Shown here: positions 42,476 to 50,229 of the stretch, one piece after another
How positions within the stretch are numbered: the stretch's first letter is position 1
How the letters are laid out: each line of letters begins with the position of its first letter
Source: JBHIKY01 sp042139015
Lineage (GTDB): Bacteria; Bacillota; Bacilli; Bacillales; Marinococcaceae
Direction of reading: 5' to 3'
Assembly: GCF_042139015.1 (NCBI RefSeq)
Contig: NZ_JBHIKY010000001.1
Coordinates: 248,001-312,000, forward strand
DNA length: 64,000 bases
Notes under the pieces: generated by a model
Database searches by the model: none
What the model was told of the DNA's origin: nothing
The model's input: the letters and a program-made list of their open reading frames with translations, nothing else
Translations under genes and position numbers: made by a program

Positions 42476-42733
42476 TGCTTACCCCTCCTTTATCTCTTAC
42501 ACACCTATACCATTGAATCGACAAAAACAAACACCTTCCTGGCGGTACATTCAAAACGTCTACATTTTATAATGATTTCCACCAAAACGCAACTGGCTTT
42601 TCGTTGTAATGGAGAATAAATATGTAAGGATCAGTAGTAAATTCAAGTATTCCCTACACTTGGAAAACTTATTCATTCACCATTTCTATAAACTCATCAT
42701 TAGTATATGAGTATGTCGGAAAATTGTGAATAA

Positions 42734-42762
42734 TCCTCCAGGCAGCGCACTTGCCTGGAGGA
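42734..42762 (-). terminator. Hairpin after the DUF6612-like lipoprotein gene
   Basis: TCCTCCAGGCA and TGCCTGGAGGA pair perfectly over 11 bases, 11 bases after the stop. Only ATTATTC follows on the minus strand, a weak T-run. Confidence 0.65.
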
Positions 42763-42772
42763 CAGCTCATCA

Positions 42773-43756
42773 TTATGGAGTAGATTCTTCCATCGATTCT
42801 TCTTCCATCATTTTTTCCATATCGGCCTGCACATCTTCCATATCCACTGCGTTGTCTACAATCTCCTGCGGCACTTCTATTTCGCCAATTTCATCAAATT
42901 CCGAGAATGTCGCCTGGATGGACTGGGAAATACTCATCGTCTGATCTTCCTCTTGAATCTCCATTTCCATATTCATATCCACCTCTTCCTGATAGAACGT
43001 CTCCTGGTTAATATAGAGCACATAATGAAAGTTCTTAATTTCCATTGCTTCCATTACTTGCTCCATCTGTCCTTCCATCTGCGGATTTGATTCCATCATC
43101 GCAAATTCCTCTGCAATTTCCATCAGTTCCTCACCGGAACCCTCCACCTTCACCGCATAGCGTCCGTCTTCTTCTTCCACTGTGATCTCATCTGTAAAAT
43201 CCTGCAGCATTTCGACCTGCTCCTGAGGCGTCATATCCATATTGGCCATTTCAAGTGTTCCCATTTCATCGCCTTCCGCTTTTAACCACTCATCATCCGT
43301 ATGATCGGACATATACGTCATCCCATCCTCGGTTAAGTATTGCTCGAACTCTATCTCTTCTCCGGTTGATGGATCAGGCATATTTAACACCTGATAAAAC
43401 GACATTGGCTCCAGAACCGTATCCATGGATATCGTCATATCCATCGGCATCTCTTCCCCGTTCATATCCATCATCTGCTCAATATTCATCGTGCTGTGGA
43501 AGCTGTTTACCTCCGCCATCGCTTCATGGGACTTAGTCAAAATATCCTCTGCAGACATCTCCTCGGCAGCGGGTTCTTCCTCTCCTGCCGCAGCTGCATC
43601 CTCTTCCCCGGATTCAGCATCCATCTCTGTTCCTTCCGTTTCTTCTTCAGCCGGATCGCTTCCTGCTGTTTCTTCTTCTGTCCCTTCATTTTCGCCACAG
43701 GCAGTCAGTGCAAATACGCACACCCCAGCAGCAAGGACCATTCCAAACTTCTTCAT
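42773..43756 (-). CDS. Acidic lipoprotein, DUF6612-like
   Basis: About 327 residues from the ATG at 43756 (GGGAGGAG upstream; the longer frame to 43861 lacks a site). Lipoprotein signal MKKFGMVLAAGV then VFALTACGE (Cys near 20), then about 40 residues of almost only E, D, A, G and S, then a beta-rich domain with repeated MNIEQMMDMNGEEMPMDM-like strands and EVDMNMEMEIQEE. This fits LolA/LppX-like folds seen in DUF6612 proteins, but the assignment is by general pattern. Methionine content is unusually high. It may bind a lipid or peptide outside the cell. Confidence 0.65.
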   Translation of the reverse strand: MKKFGMVLAAGVCVFALTACGENEGTEEETAGSDPAEEETEGTEMDAESGEEDAAAAGEEEPAAEEMSAEDILTKSHEAMAEVNSFHSTMNIEQMMDMNGEEMPMDMTISMDTVLEPMSFYQVLNMPDPSTGEEIEFEQYLTEDGMTYMSDHTDDEWLKAEGDEMGTLEMANMDMTPQEQVEMLQDFTDEITVEEEDGRYAVKVEGSGEELMEIAEEFAMMESNPQMEGQMEQVMEAMEIKNFHYVLYINQETFYQEEVDMNMEMEIQEEDQTMSISQSIQATFSEFDEIGEIEVPQEIVDNAVDMEDVQADMEKMMEEESMEESTP

Positions 43757-44037
43757 AGTAAAACTCCTCCCAGATTTTCCTTCCCCTAATTCTTTCGTCA
43801 TAATAAATCTGTAAAAATAGAACTGTAAAATTTTCCAATAATACTTTATGCCCAGTATCACGAATGGATAAACCTTACTGTTATGTACGGAAATGATATA
43901 AGGTCAGTTTCAGAATAATCTAGAAGAATGCTCTTGAAGAGAGCTCGCGACGTTGAAATTTTTAGAATAAGGAAGGGATTCGATCATGGTTACGGGAAGG
44001 GAAAAAGAGTCGAAGCCAGAAATAGGAGGGACAAAAA

Positions 44038-44133
44038 GTGAGCGGGGTCATAACGATAATATTTATCGCGGGTATTATTATATTACTTGTCTTACTAGCC
44101 ATCGTCACAACTATTCATTCATCCAGGAAATAA
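44038..44133 (+). CDS. YtzI-like small membrane peptide
   Basis: A 31-residue frame beginning with GTG at 44038, with an AGGAGGG 8-9 bases upstream. It consists of one hydrophobic helix (about residues 4-24, rich in I, L and V) and a short polar end (HSSRK). Size and layout match YtzI-type peptides of bacilli; function is unknown. The site and the clean helix argue for a real gene in spite of its size. Confidence 0.6.
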   Translation: MSGVITIIFIAGIIILLVLLAIVTTIHSSRK

Positions 44134-44159
44134 AAAATAGAGACCATATTGCCGGTCTC
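44134..44159 (-). terminator. Terminator after the DUF3006 gene
   Basis: GAGACC (44140-44145) and GGTCTC (44154-44159) pair; the minus strand goes on with TATTTTTTATTT. It is between convergent genes and may serve both. Confidence 0.7.
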
Positions 44160-44171
44160 ATGGAATTGATA

Positions 44172-44423
44172 TTATTTTTTTCTTTTTCTCGTCAACTTCT
44201 CCAGCAAAGCTTTTGCTCTTCCTTTCCGTTTTTCCGTCTCCTCTTTGTCTATCACCGCATTTTTCAGGGAACAATCATCTCCCCACTCGACTTCCAGTAC
44301 ATCTCCCTCCTGCACTCCATCCGGGAGCTGGCTGCGCGAAACAGTCTTTCGTTCAGCTTCTTTCCCGGCAGGCAGGAGAACGGCAATTTCTCCTTCAAAC
44401 CGGTCCAATGTATACTTTTTCAC
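44172..44423 (-). CDS. DUF3006 family protein
   Basis: About 83 residues. The family layout is clear: DRFEGEIAVLL at the start, then an EGDVLEVEW strand and a basic C-terminal helix with DKEETEKRKGRAKALLEKL. A small beta-barrel with a charged tail is expected. The GTG at 44423 has AGGAGTG upstream. In other bacilli such genes sit beside ComEC-like or nuclease genes; here the neighbours give no direct clue. Confidence 0.8.
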   Translation of the reverse strand: MKKYTLDRFEGEIAVLLPAGKEAERKTVSRSQLPDGVQEGDVLEVEWGDDCSLKNAVIDKEETEKRKGRAKALLEKLTRKRKK

Positions 44424-44488
44424 AAAATCACTCCTGGTCTACTGTGATAAAAGGCTTCATTTTTTCCAGAGCTGCTTTACTTGTCGCA

Positions 44489-45070
44489 TCACTTTTCAGC
44501 AGTAATAATGTAAGTTTCCTTAGATGGTTTTATTGCCTGCTTCACTTGCAGCTTTGCATTCGCGATTTCATTTTTCATTTCAGATAATTCAATCCTCGGG
44601 TGATTATGCTGAGCATTCTCCTCTTTCTCTAATTCTATGCACACCAGCATGCCTCCTGGTTTTAGCACATGATTAATTTCATTTAATACTGCATTCAACT
44701 GGTTTGCTTCATGTAAAACTAAAGAAGCAACAACAACATCAACAGAACTAGCAGGCAGCGGGATGTTCTCCATACTCCCTTTTACCGGGTGAACGTTCCT
44801 ACTATTCTTTTCTGTTATCCTTTTTTTAAGAAATTCTAGCATATTATCATCGATGTCTAATGAATAAACAGGGCCTATCGTTTTTTGGGCAATCGGGAAA
44901 GTAAAATATCCCGTTCCAGCACCTAAATCTAATATCGATTCCTCTCCCTGGAGAGGCAGAATATCAAGCAGACTCTCCGGTGTCAGTCCCATTCTCTTTT
45001 GTGGATTTTCCAGATTGGCCACTTTCTTTTCAAACATCTGTTTCATTTCTTCTGGATTAAAATTTTTCAT
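44489..45070 (-). CDS. Class I SAM-dependent methyltransferase
   Basis: About 193 residues from the ATG at 45070. SAM motif I is ILDLGAGTGYFTFPIA near residue 45, followed by VYSLDIDDNMLEFL, the motif around SVDVVVASLVLHEANQ and LKPGGMLVCIELEK. The substrate is unknown; metal or metalloid and small-molecule methylases share this shape. It lies just downstream of an Rrf2 regulator on the same strand, and both upstream regions share a 13-base motif, so the regulator may control it. Confidence 0.82.
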   Translation of the reverse strand: MKNFNPEEMKQMFEKKVANLENPQKRMGLTPESLLDILPLQGEESILDLGAGTGYFTFPIAQKTIGPVYSLDIDDNMLEFLKKRITEKNSRNVHPVKGSMENIPLPASSVDVVVASLVLHEANQLNAVLNEINHVLKPGGMLVCIELEKEENAQHNHPRIELSEMKNEIANAKLQVKQAIKPSKETYIITAEK

Positions 45071-45115
45071 GCAAATCAAATCCTTTCATTCTTAATATGG
45101 TTATAAAAGACTCAT

Positions 45116-45128
45116 AATATCTATAATT
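45116..45128 (-). promoter_or_regulatory. Motif shared with the Rrf2 gene (copy 1)
   Basis: AATATCTATAATT, 46 bases upstream of the methyltransferase start. A copy with one change lies upstream of the Rrf2 gene. It may be a -10 element (TATAGA on the minus strand) or part of an operator. Confidence 0.4.
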
Positions 45129-45140
45129 AAAATAAAAAAA

Positions 45141-45584
45141 TTAGGTCGAGTGTGTACAATTATTTTCTTCAAACTTCCTGGATTCTATTTGCTTGGCAAT
45201 GTCGAGAATTGATGTGTCTGCTAATTCCTCTGTCATTTTCTTTTCTGCTTGTATCATTACATTTTCAATTAAACATTCTCCATTTTCAGTCTCACCATGT
45301 TCCAGTGAACAACTAAATAAGCTCGTTTTTCCTTCAATCGCATATATAACATCCAGAAAAGTGATATCAGTAGAATGTTTCGTAATACGATAACCGCCTT
45401 TAACACCGGGAGTTGACTCGATCAGCCCTGCCTTAACCAATTTAGTCAGTATCTTCGATAGATAAGTGGGAGATAAATGTTGAACCTTTGCTAATTGATC
45501 TACTCCTACTGCTTGATTTCCTGCAGATATTGTTAAATACACCATGGTGTGTAGGGCGTAATTAGTGGCTTTTGAATACTTCAT
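45141..45584 (-). CDS. Rrf2-family transcriptional regulator
   Basis: About 147 residues. The winged HTH has MKYSKATNYALHTMVYL at the start and LSPTYLSKILTKLVKAGLIES with the wing GVKGGYRI. IscR and NsrR hold an iron-sulphur cluster by Cys92, Cys98 and Cys104; here Cys92 and Cys104 are in place but position 98 is Glu, with His96 close by. A further Cys lies at 143. A cluster with a changed ligand or a redox thiol switch are both possible. Confidence 0.88.
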   Translation of the reverse strand: MKYSKATNYALHTMVYLTISAGNQAVGVDQLAKVQHLSPTYLSKILTKLVKAGLIESTPGVKGGYRITKHSTDITFLDVIYAIEGKTSLFSCSLEHGETENGECLIENVMIQAEKKMTEELADTSILDIAKQIESRKFEENNCTHST

Positions 45585-45620
45585 TTACTATCCTCCCTAT
45601 AAATGATATTAAAGAGCTTT

Positions 45621-45633
45621 AATGTCTATAATT
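45621..45633 (-). promoter_or_regulatory. Motif shared with the methyltransferase gene (copy 2)
   Basis: AATGTCTATAATT, 37 bases upstream of the Rrf2 start. It is followed by TTATAAACGTTATAA (45636-45650), a dyad of two TTATAA arms, which could be the regulator's own operator. Confidence 0.4.
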
Positions 45634-45692
45634 TATTATAAACGTTATAACACATAAAATAAAGATATAAATGAAGAAAGTCCATGACCGAA

Positions 45693-45968
45693 TTATAATT
45701 CTTCCAACTTTCCAACCCTGGGAGCTACTACTTCCACCAGATTCGGAATGCAGTCATTTTCTTTAAAGAGGTCATCATAGGCGATATAAACCGTTAAGTC
45801 TTCGACGTATTTTTCACTCATGTGTAGTTCCATTCCGTTCATGTTCAGGGCTACCTCAAAAACTGTAAGAGCTGTTCGTTTATTTCCGTTATGAAAAACA
45901 TGACTTCCTCTTGCGATGGAGTGGTAATAGCAGCATGCTTTTTCGAGAGTTTGCCGAAATACAAATTT
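45693..45968 (-). pseudogene. Doc/Fic-type death-on-curing toxin remnant
   Basis: The minus strand from 45968 to a stop at 45693-45695 encodes about 91 residues. They include the Fic/Doc active-site motif HVFHNGNKRTAL (H-x-F-x-x-G-N-K-R) and the typical C-terminal part (FEVALNMNG, LTVYIAY). Upstream the frame closes at a TAA (45969-45971), before the N-terminal helices of Doc, and there is no start codon with a ribosome binding site. No Phd-like antitoxin is seen beside it. It is most likely a dead toxin gene. A different frame at 45851-46057 is open by chance. Confidence 0.75.
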
Positions 45969-46056
45969 TTACTTGCTGGTTCGATGCCTAAAGCAACAAT
46001 TACCTCCTGGGTGAAAAAATTGCCCGAAGTCCAGTTTTTCTTTTGTGTGACGCACA

Positions 46057-46088
46057 AAAACTGTGCCGCAGGAGCAGCACAGTTTTTT
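46057..46088. terminator. Terminator after the aldo/keto reductase
   Basis: AAAACTGTGC and GCACAGTTTT pair perfectly over 10 bases with T-runs on both strands. It lies about 65 bases after the reductase stop on the minus strand. Confidence 0.75.
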
Positions 46089-46152
46089 GACTTCTACTCA
46101 TTGATTGTCGTTTTCTTCTTTCCCTCAGATAAACTGCTTTTTTTCATATCTA

Positions 46153-46995
46153 TTAAAACTCTTCGTATTCAGCCGGATCCTGATCATTTAATCTCCCATT
46201 GGGCTGAGTTAACACTGAGATCGAGCTCATTTCTGCTTCATTTAATGCAAAATCAAAAATCGATATATTCTCAAGCTGATGCTCTGGAGAGGATGATCTA
46301 GGAATCGAGATGGCTCCCAGTTGATAATGCCAGCGTAATATAACCTGTGATATAGTCTTCTGATGATCTTCGGCAATTCGCCCAAACGTTTCTTCTTGCA
46401 GGACGTCACTAGCTCTTGCCAGCGGACTCCAGGATTCGGTCTTAATTCCGTTCTTTTCGTGAAAGCTTCTTTGTTCGTCTTGATTAAAATAAGGATGTAA
46501 TTCAATTTGGTTGATGCTTGGCTTTGTACCGGTCTTTCTTTCTAATCGTTCCAAATGCTCAGGCAGGAAATTACTCACTCCAATCGAACGGATCAGTCCC
46601 CATTGTTTAGCGTCCAATAATGCCTGCCAGGCTTTTACGTAAGTATCTTGTTTAGGATTCGGCCAATGGATAAGATATAGGTCATAATAGTCCAGCTGCG
46701 CGCGATACAAGGATTCTTGAATGGTCGCCACCGCTTTATCATACGTTTGATAGCGCCCCGGCAATTTTGATGTAATGATCAAATCTTTCCTCGGAACGGA
46801 ACTGCGCCGGACTGCTTCACCTATCATGCCTTCATTTTCATAATTATAGGCCGAATCAATGAGCCGATAGCCTGTACTAATGGCACTGGTAACAGCATTA
46901 ACCCCCGCGTTTCCTTTAAGTTTAGCGGTGCCAAGCCCAATTACCGGCATCGTAATTCCATCATGAAGTGTAACCTCTGGAATGGATGTACTCAT
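46153..46995 (-). CDS. Aldo/keto reductase
   Basis: About 280 residues, one (alpha/beta)8 barrel. The catalytic tetrad is seen in GYRLIDSAYNYENE (Asp, Tyr), IITSKLPG (Lys) and YLIHWPNP (His). NADPH-binding residues lie in IPRSSSPEHQLENISIFDF near the end. It reduces aldehydes or ketones in the cytoplasm; the substrate is unknown. The ATG at 46995 has a GGAG site. Alone between terminators. Confidence 0.9.
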   Translation of the reverse strand: MSTSIPEVTLHDGITMPVIGLGTAKLKGNAGVNAVTSAISTGYRLIDSAYNYENEGMIGEAVRRSSVPRKDLIITSKLPGRYQTYDKAVATIQESLYRAQLDYYDLYLIHWPNPKQDTYVKAWQALLDAKQWGLIRSIGVSNFLPEHLERLERKTGTKPSINQIELHPYFNQDEQRSFHEKNGIKTESWSPLARASDVLQEETFGRIAEDHQKTISQVILRWHYQLGAISIPRSSSPEHQLENISIFDFALNEAEMSSISVLTQPNGRLNDQDPAEYEEF

Positions 46996-47094
46996 AACGA
47001 ATCACTCCTCTCCTTACTATCTAATGATTACCATTAAAACTAAATATTTAAACTTTTTAAATAATGATTACCTGGGCTTGAAGTGTGTTCTCAT

Positions 47095-47125
47095 CAAAAA
47101 AACTAGGCTGATTTGCCAGCCTAGT
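47095..47125 (-). terminator. Terminator after the TRAP operon
   Basis: ACTAGGCTG (47102-47110) and CAGCCTAGT (47117-47125) form a stem followed by seven T on the minus strand, about 70 bases after the dctM stop. Confidence 0.85.
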
Positions 47126-47193
47126 GAAAAATACGTATTATTTTAGCAAATATTTATTATAATCTTACTGATTCAACACCCCATCATTTATAA

Positions 47194-48468
47194 CTACTTT
47201 TGTATTATCGAAGGTAAAAAAGTTGAAAGGGATGGCACAAAGGTAATCACAAGCAGCCCAAATATTAATACTGCAATAAAAGGTAAAGTCCCATTTATAA
47301 CAGTCGTCAACGGCGTCTTGGCGATACCTGCTGCCACGAATAAATTAAGGCCAAACGGTGGTGAGAGCATACCAATAGCTAAATTAACGATCATAATAAT
47401 CCCAAAATGTATCGGAGAAATCCCCAACTCCACTACGATAGGCAAAAATAAAGGAGCTAATATCAGTACAGCTGCACTAGGGTCCATAAACATTCCGATT
47501 ATTAATAATATAATAGTAATGATTATGACGATCATAAGAGGGTTCGATGCAAAACTAAGCATGGCATCAGCAATTTGAGCTGGAATCTTTTCTTTCGTCA
47601 AATACCAACTGAACACTTTGGCACTCGAGATGACCAGCATCACCATAGAAGCAATTACCACAGATCTTTTTGTGACTTCAAATAAGGTAGCAATTGTTAA
47701 TTCTTTATAAATAAAGAATCCAATGAACAGGCTGTACACTATAGCCACCACTGCTGCTTCCGTAGGGGTGAAGATTCCAAAATATATCCCGCCTAATACA
47801 ATGATTGGCATAATCAAGCCCCAAAAAGCGTCTACGGTAGAGCGGATCACTTCTCGCAAAGATTCTCTTTCATCTGGCTTGTGGCCTTGGACCTTTGCAA
47901 TGATAAAGCTAACAATAATCAGTAACAGTCCAATAAAAATACCTGGGATGATACCAGCGATAAATAATTCACTGATAGATACTTCCGCAATGACTCCGTA
48001 GACTAACAACGTGATACTTGGAGGAATAATAATTCCCAATGAACCAGCCGCACACATTAAACCAACAGAAAATTTGGTAGAATATTTAGCTTCCTGGAGA
48101 GATGGTATCATAATGCTACCCACGGCTGCCACAGTAGCTGGACTTGAGCCTGATAAGGCAGCAAAGAACATGGAAGAAATAACCCCTGCGATAGGCAGGC
48201 CTCCCGTTGTCCATCCAACGAGCTTACGTGCCATGTTAATCAGTCTTTTTGAGGTTCCTCCCGCCAGCATTAAATCTCCAGCAAAAATAAAAAATGGTAT
48301 AGCCATCAGTGTAAATGAATCCAAACCGGCAAACATAGTCCGTGCCACATTATCGAGGGAACTTCCCGATTCAAGTATTGCGTAAATACTAGCTAGTCCA
48401 AGAGCCGCTGCAATTGGAGTACTGATGAGTAAAAGAATGATAAAAATAGCAATAATCAAACCGTTCAC
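47194..48468 (-). CDS. dctM: TRAP transporter large permease
   Basis: About 424 residues with 11-12 membrane segments. DctM family marks: FTLMAIPFFIFAGDLMLAGGTSKRLI near residue 50, SGSSPATVAAVGSIMIPSL near 110, and PPFGLNLFVAAGIAKTPL near the end. It uses the sodium gradient to bring in the solute from DctP together with DctQ. It lies 4 bases after dctQ. Confidence 0.93.
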   Translation of the reverse strand: MNGLIIAIFIILLLISTPIAAALGLASIYAILESGSSLDNVARTMFAGLDSFTLMAIPFFIFAGDLMLAGGTSKRLINMARKLVGWTTGGLPIAGVISSMFFAALSGSSPATVAAVGSIMIPSLQEAKYSTKFSVGLMCAAGSLGIIIPPSITLLVYGVIAEVSISELFIAGIIPGIFIGLLLIIVSFIIAKVQGHKPDERESLREVIRSTVDAFWGLIMPIIVLGGIYFGIFTPTEAAVVAIVYSLFIGFFIYKELTIATLFEVTKRSVVIASMVMLVISSAKVFSWYLTKEKIPAQIADAMLSFASNPLMIVIIITIILLIIGMFMDPSAAVLILAPLFLPIVVELGISPIHFGIIMIVNLAIGMLSPPFGLNLFVAAGIAKTPLTTVINGTLPFIAVLIFGLLVITFVPSLSTFLPSIIQK

Positions 48469-48472
48469 CTCC

Positions 48473-48973
48473 CTATGTTGATTGTTTTTTGACTTTCTCT
48501 TCTCTTAAAATCTGAAGATCCTCCCATATCAATTGAAAAAATCTCAGCCCCATTAATACTGCCCCAACTGGGATTGCTAAGTAGGGAATAAACATTGGCA
48601 GGCGTAATGCAGGTGTATAATTAGCAAACTGGGTGACATTATCTATGGTTTGAATGCCTGATATGAAGATAAACCCACAAAAAATAATCGCTGTAAACGA
48701 TGCCGCTATTTCCAGAAGTTTTTTATAAAAAGTGGGCACATAAGTAATAAGAACATCGACTTTCGCATGCGCCCGCTCTCTTACAGCAATACTGCTGCCT
48801 ATAAATATAAACCAAATGATTAAGTAACGAGCAAGTTCCGCAGACCACATAATTGATTCATTAAACACATACCTCATAACCACCTGCACAAAAATCAATA
48901 GGGTTGCCAGCATCAGAGTAAAAAACCCAAAATATTCCTCTAAATTATTTAATACTTTGTTAACTTTCCCCAT
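48473..48973 (-). CDS. dctQ: TRAP transporter small permease
   Basis: About 166 residues from the ATG at 48973 (GAGGAGG upstream; the longer frame to 49051 runs into dctP). Four membrane helices with the DctQ marks FVQVVMRYVFNESIMWSAELARYLIIW and VRERAHAKVDVL. It links DctP docking to the large permease. Confidence 0.9.
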   Translation of the reverse strand: MGKVNKVLNNLEEYFGFFTLMLATLLIFVQVVMRYVFNESIMWSAELARYLIIWFIFIGSSIAVRERAHAKVDVLITYVPTFYKKLLEIAASFTAIIFCGFIFISGIQTIDNVTQFANYTPALRLPMFIPYLAIPVGAVLMGLRFFQLIWEDLQILREEKVKKQST

Positions 48974-49050
48974 TTTCGCTCCTCCTCTCCAAAGAAGATA
49001 TATGGCAACCAAGAAATAAGGAAAGGGAGGCTGCCTCCCTCCCTTTTGCA

Positions 49051-50115
49051 TTATTCAATCGTATCTAATATTTCCTGTCCGCCTTCCACTTCCTCAACGT
49101 ATTGATCATACACTCCCTCGCTGGCATCGATGAAGCCCTGCTTGGCTTCTTCTGTTAACTCTGTTACTTCCATATCTGACTCTTCCACTGTCTGAGCATA
49201 TTCCTCTTCTTTTTGCTCGGATTGTTCCCACTGCCACTCACTTGTCTCCTGCGCTACCTCCGTTACTGCTTCTTGTAAATCTTCGGGCAGCTCCTGATAA
49301 TAGGATTCACTGATTAATAATGCGTACCCCATATATCCGTGAGCACTATATGTCATATAATCCTGCACCTCGTAAAAGTTCTGAGACACAATATTGGATA
49401 ACGGATTTTCCTGGCCATCTACTGTGCCCTGCTGCAATGCAGTGTACAGCTCAGAAAAATCGATAGAAGTACCGCCGGCTCCCCAAGAATCAAACTGTGC
49501 GGTTAGCAACGGGCTTTGGGAAACACGCATGGACAGTCCTTCCATATCCTCTACGGATTCTATTGGTCTTTCTGAATTCGTAAAGTGTTTAAATCCTCCG
49601 TCCCAATAACCAAGCGCTCTTAAATCTGCATCTGTTAAGTACTCATTTAATGAATCCGCAAGCTCTCCATTTACAGAATCAAATGCATGATCTCGATCAT
49701 CAAACAAAAAAGGCAAATCGAATACTTGGTATTGAGGTACAAAAGAAGGGAGTACTCCTGTAAATGGTGCGTTCATTTGAATCGTACCCGATTGCATCTG
49801 CTCCGTGATTTCTCTGTCACTTCCCAATTGAGAATCAGGATAAATTTCCACCGTCATTCTTCCATCCGTCCGCTCTTCTAATAACTCACCGAAGTGCTCT
49901 GCGGCTTCACCCTTTGCTGTCGAAGGCGTCACTACGTGGGCAAATTCAATGACATATTCACTCTCCGCATCCGCTTCATCAGATGCCCCGTCCTGTTCAT
50001 CATCTGAATCGGCATCTTCTGTCCCTCCATTTTCATCACCATCGGACAGCTGCAAGCAACCGCTTACAATAAATATTATTGAAAATAAAAACAAAAATAA
50101 GAATGTTTTTTTCAT
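49051..50115 (-). CDS. dctP: TRAP transporter substrate-binding lipoprotein
   Basis: About 354 residues. Lipoprotein signal (IIFIVSGCLQ, Cys near 20), then about 30 residues of nearly pure D, E, G and A, then the DctP fold: AHVVTPSTAKGEAAEHF, IYPDSQLGSDREITEQMQSG and LSMRVSQSPL, where the Arg normally binds a carboxylate. An organic acid is therefore the likely ligand, but its kind is unknown. First gene of the dctPQM operon. Confidence 0.92.
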   Translation of the reverse strand: MKKTFLFLFLFSIIFIVSGCLQLSDGDENGGTEDADSDDEQDGASDEADAESEYVIEFAHVVTPSTAKGEAAEHFGELLEERTDGRMTVEIYPDSQLGSDREITEQMQSGTIQMNAPFTGVLPSFVPQYQVFDLPFLFDDRDHAFDSVNGELADSLNEYLTDADLRALGYWDGGFKHFTNSERPIESVEDMEGLSMRVSQSPLLTAQFDSWGAGGTSIDFSELYTALQQGTVDGQENPLSNIVSQNFYEVQDYMTYSAHGYMGYALLISESYYQELPEDLQEAVTEVAQETSEWQWEQSEQKEEEYAQTVEESDMEVTELTEEAKQGFIDASEGVYDQYVEEVEGGQEILDTIE

Positions 50116-50229
50116 TTTCTTCCCCCCAATTTAAACTTTTGCAATGCTTATGCTAGGGGAAACTTCAGGGATCGTCTTCTCAAAAATTGTTCTCCCGTCT
50201 CATTTTAAGAAGTGAAATATTCTACCTTA

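Noticed and set aside
46021..46057. Start of a 68-residue minus-strand frame over the Doc remnant
   Set aside because: It is out of frame with the Doc motif and has no family resemblance.
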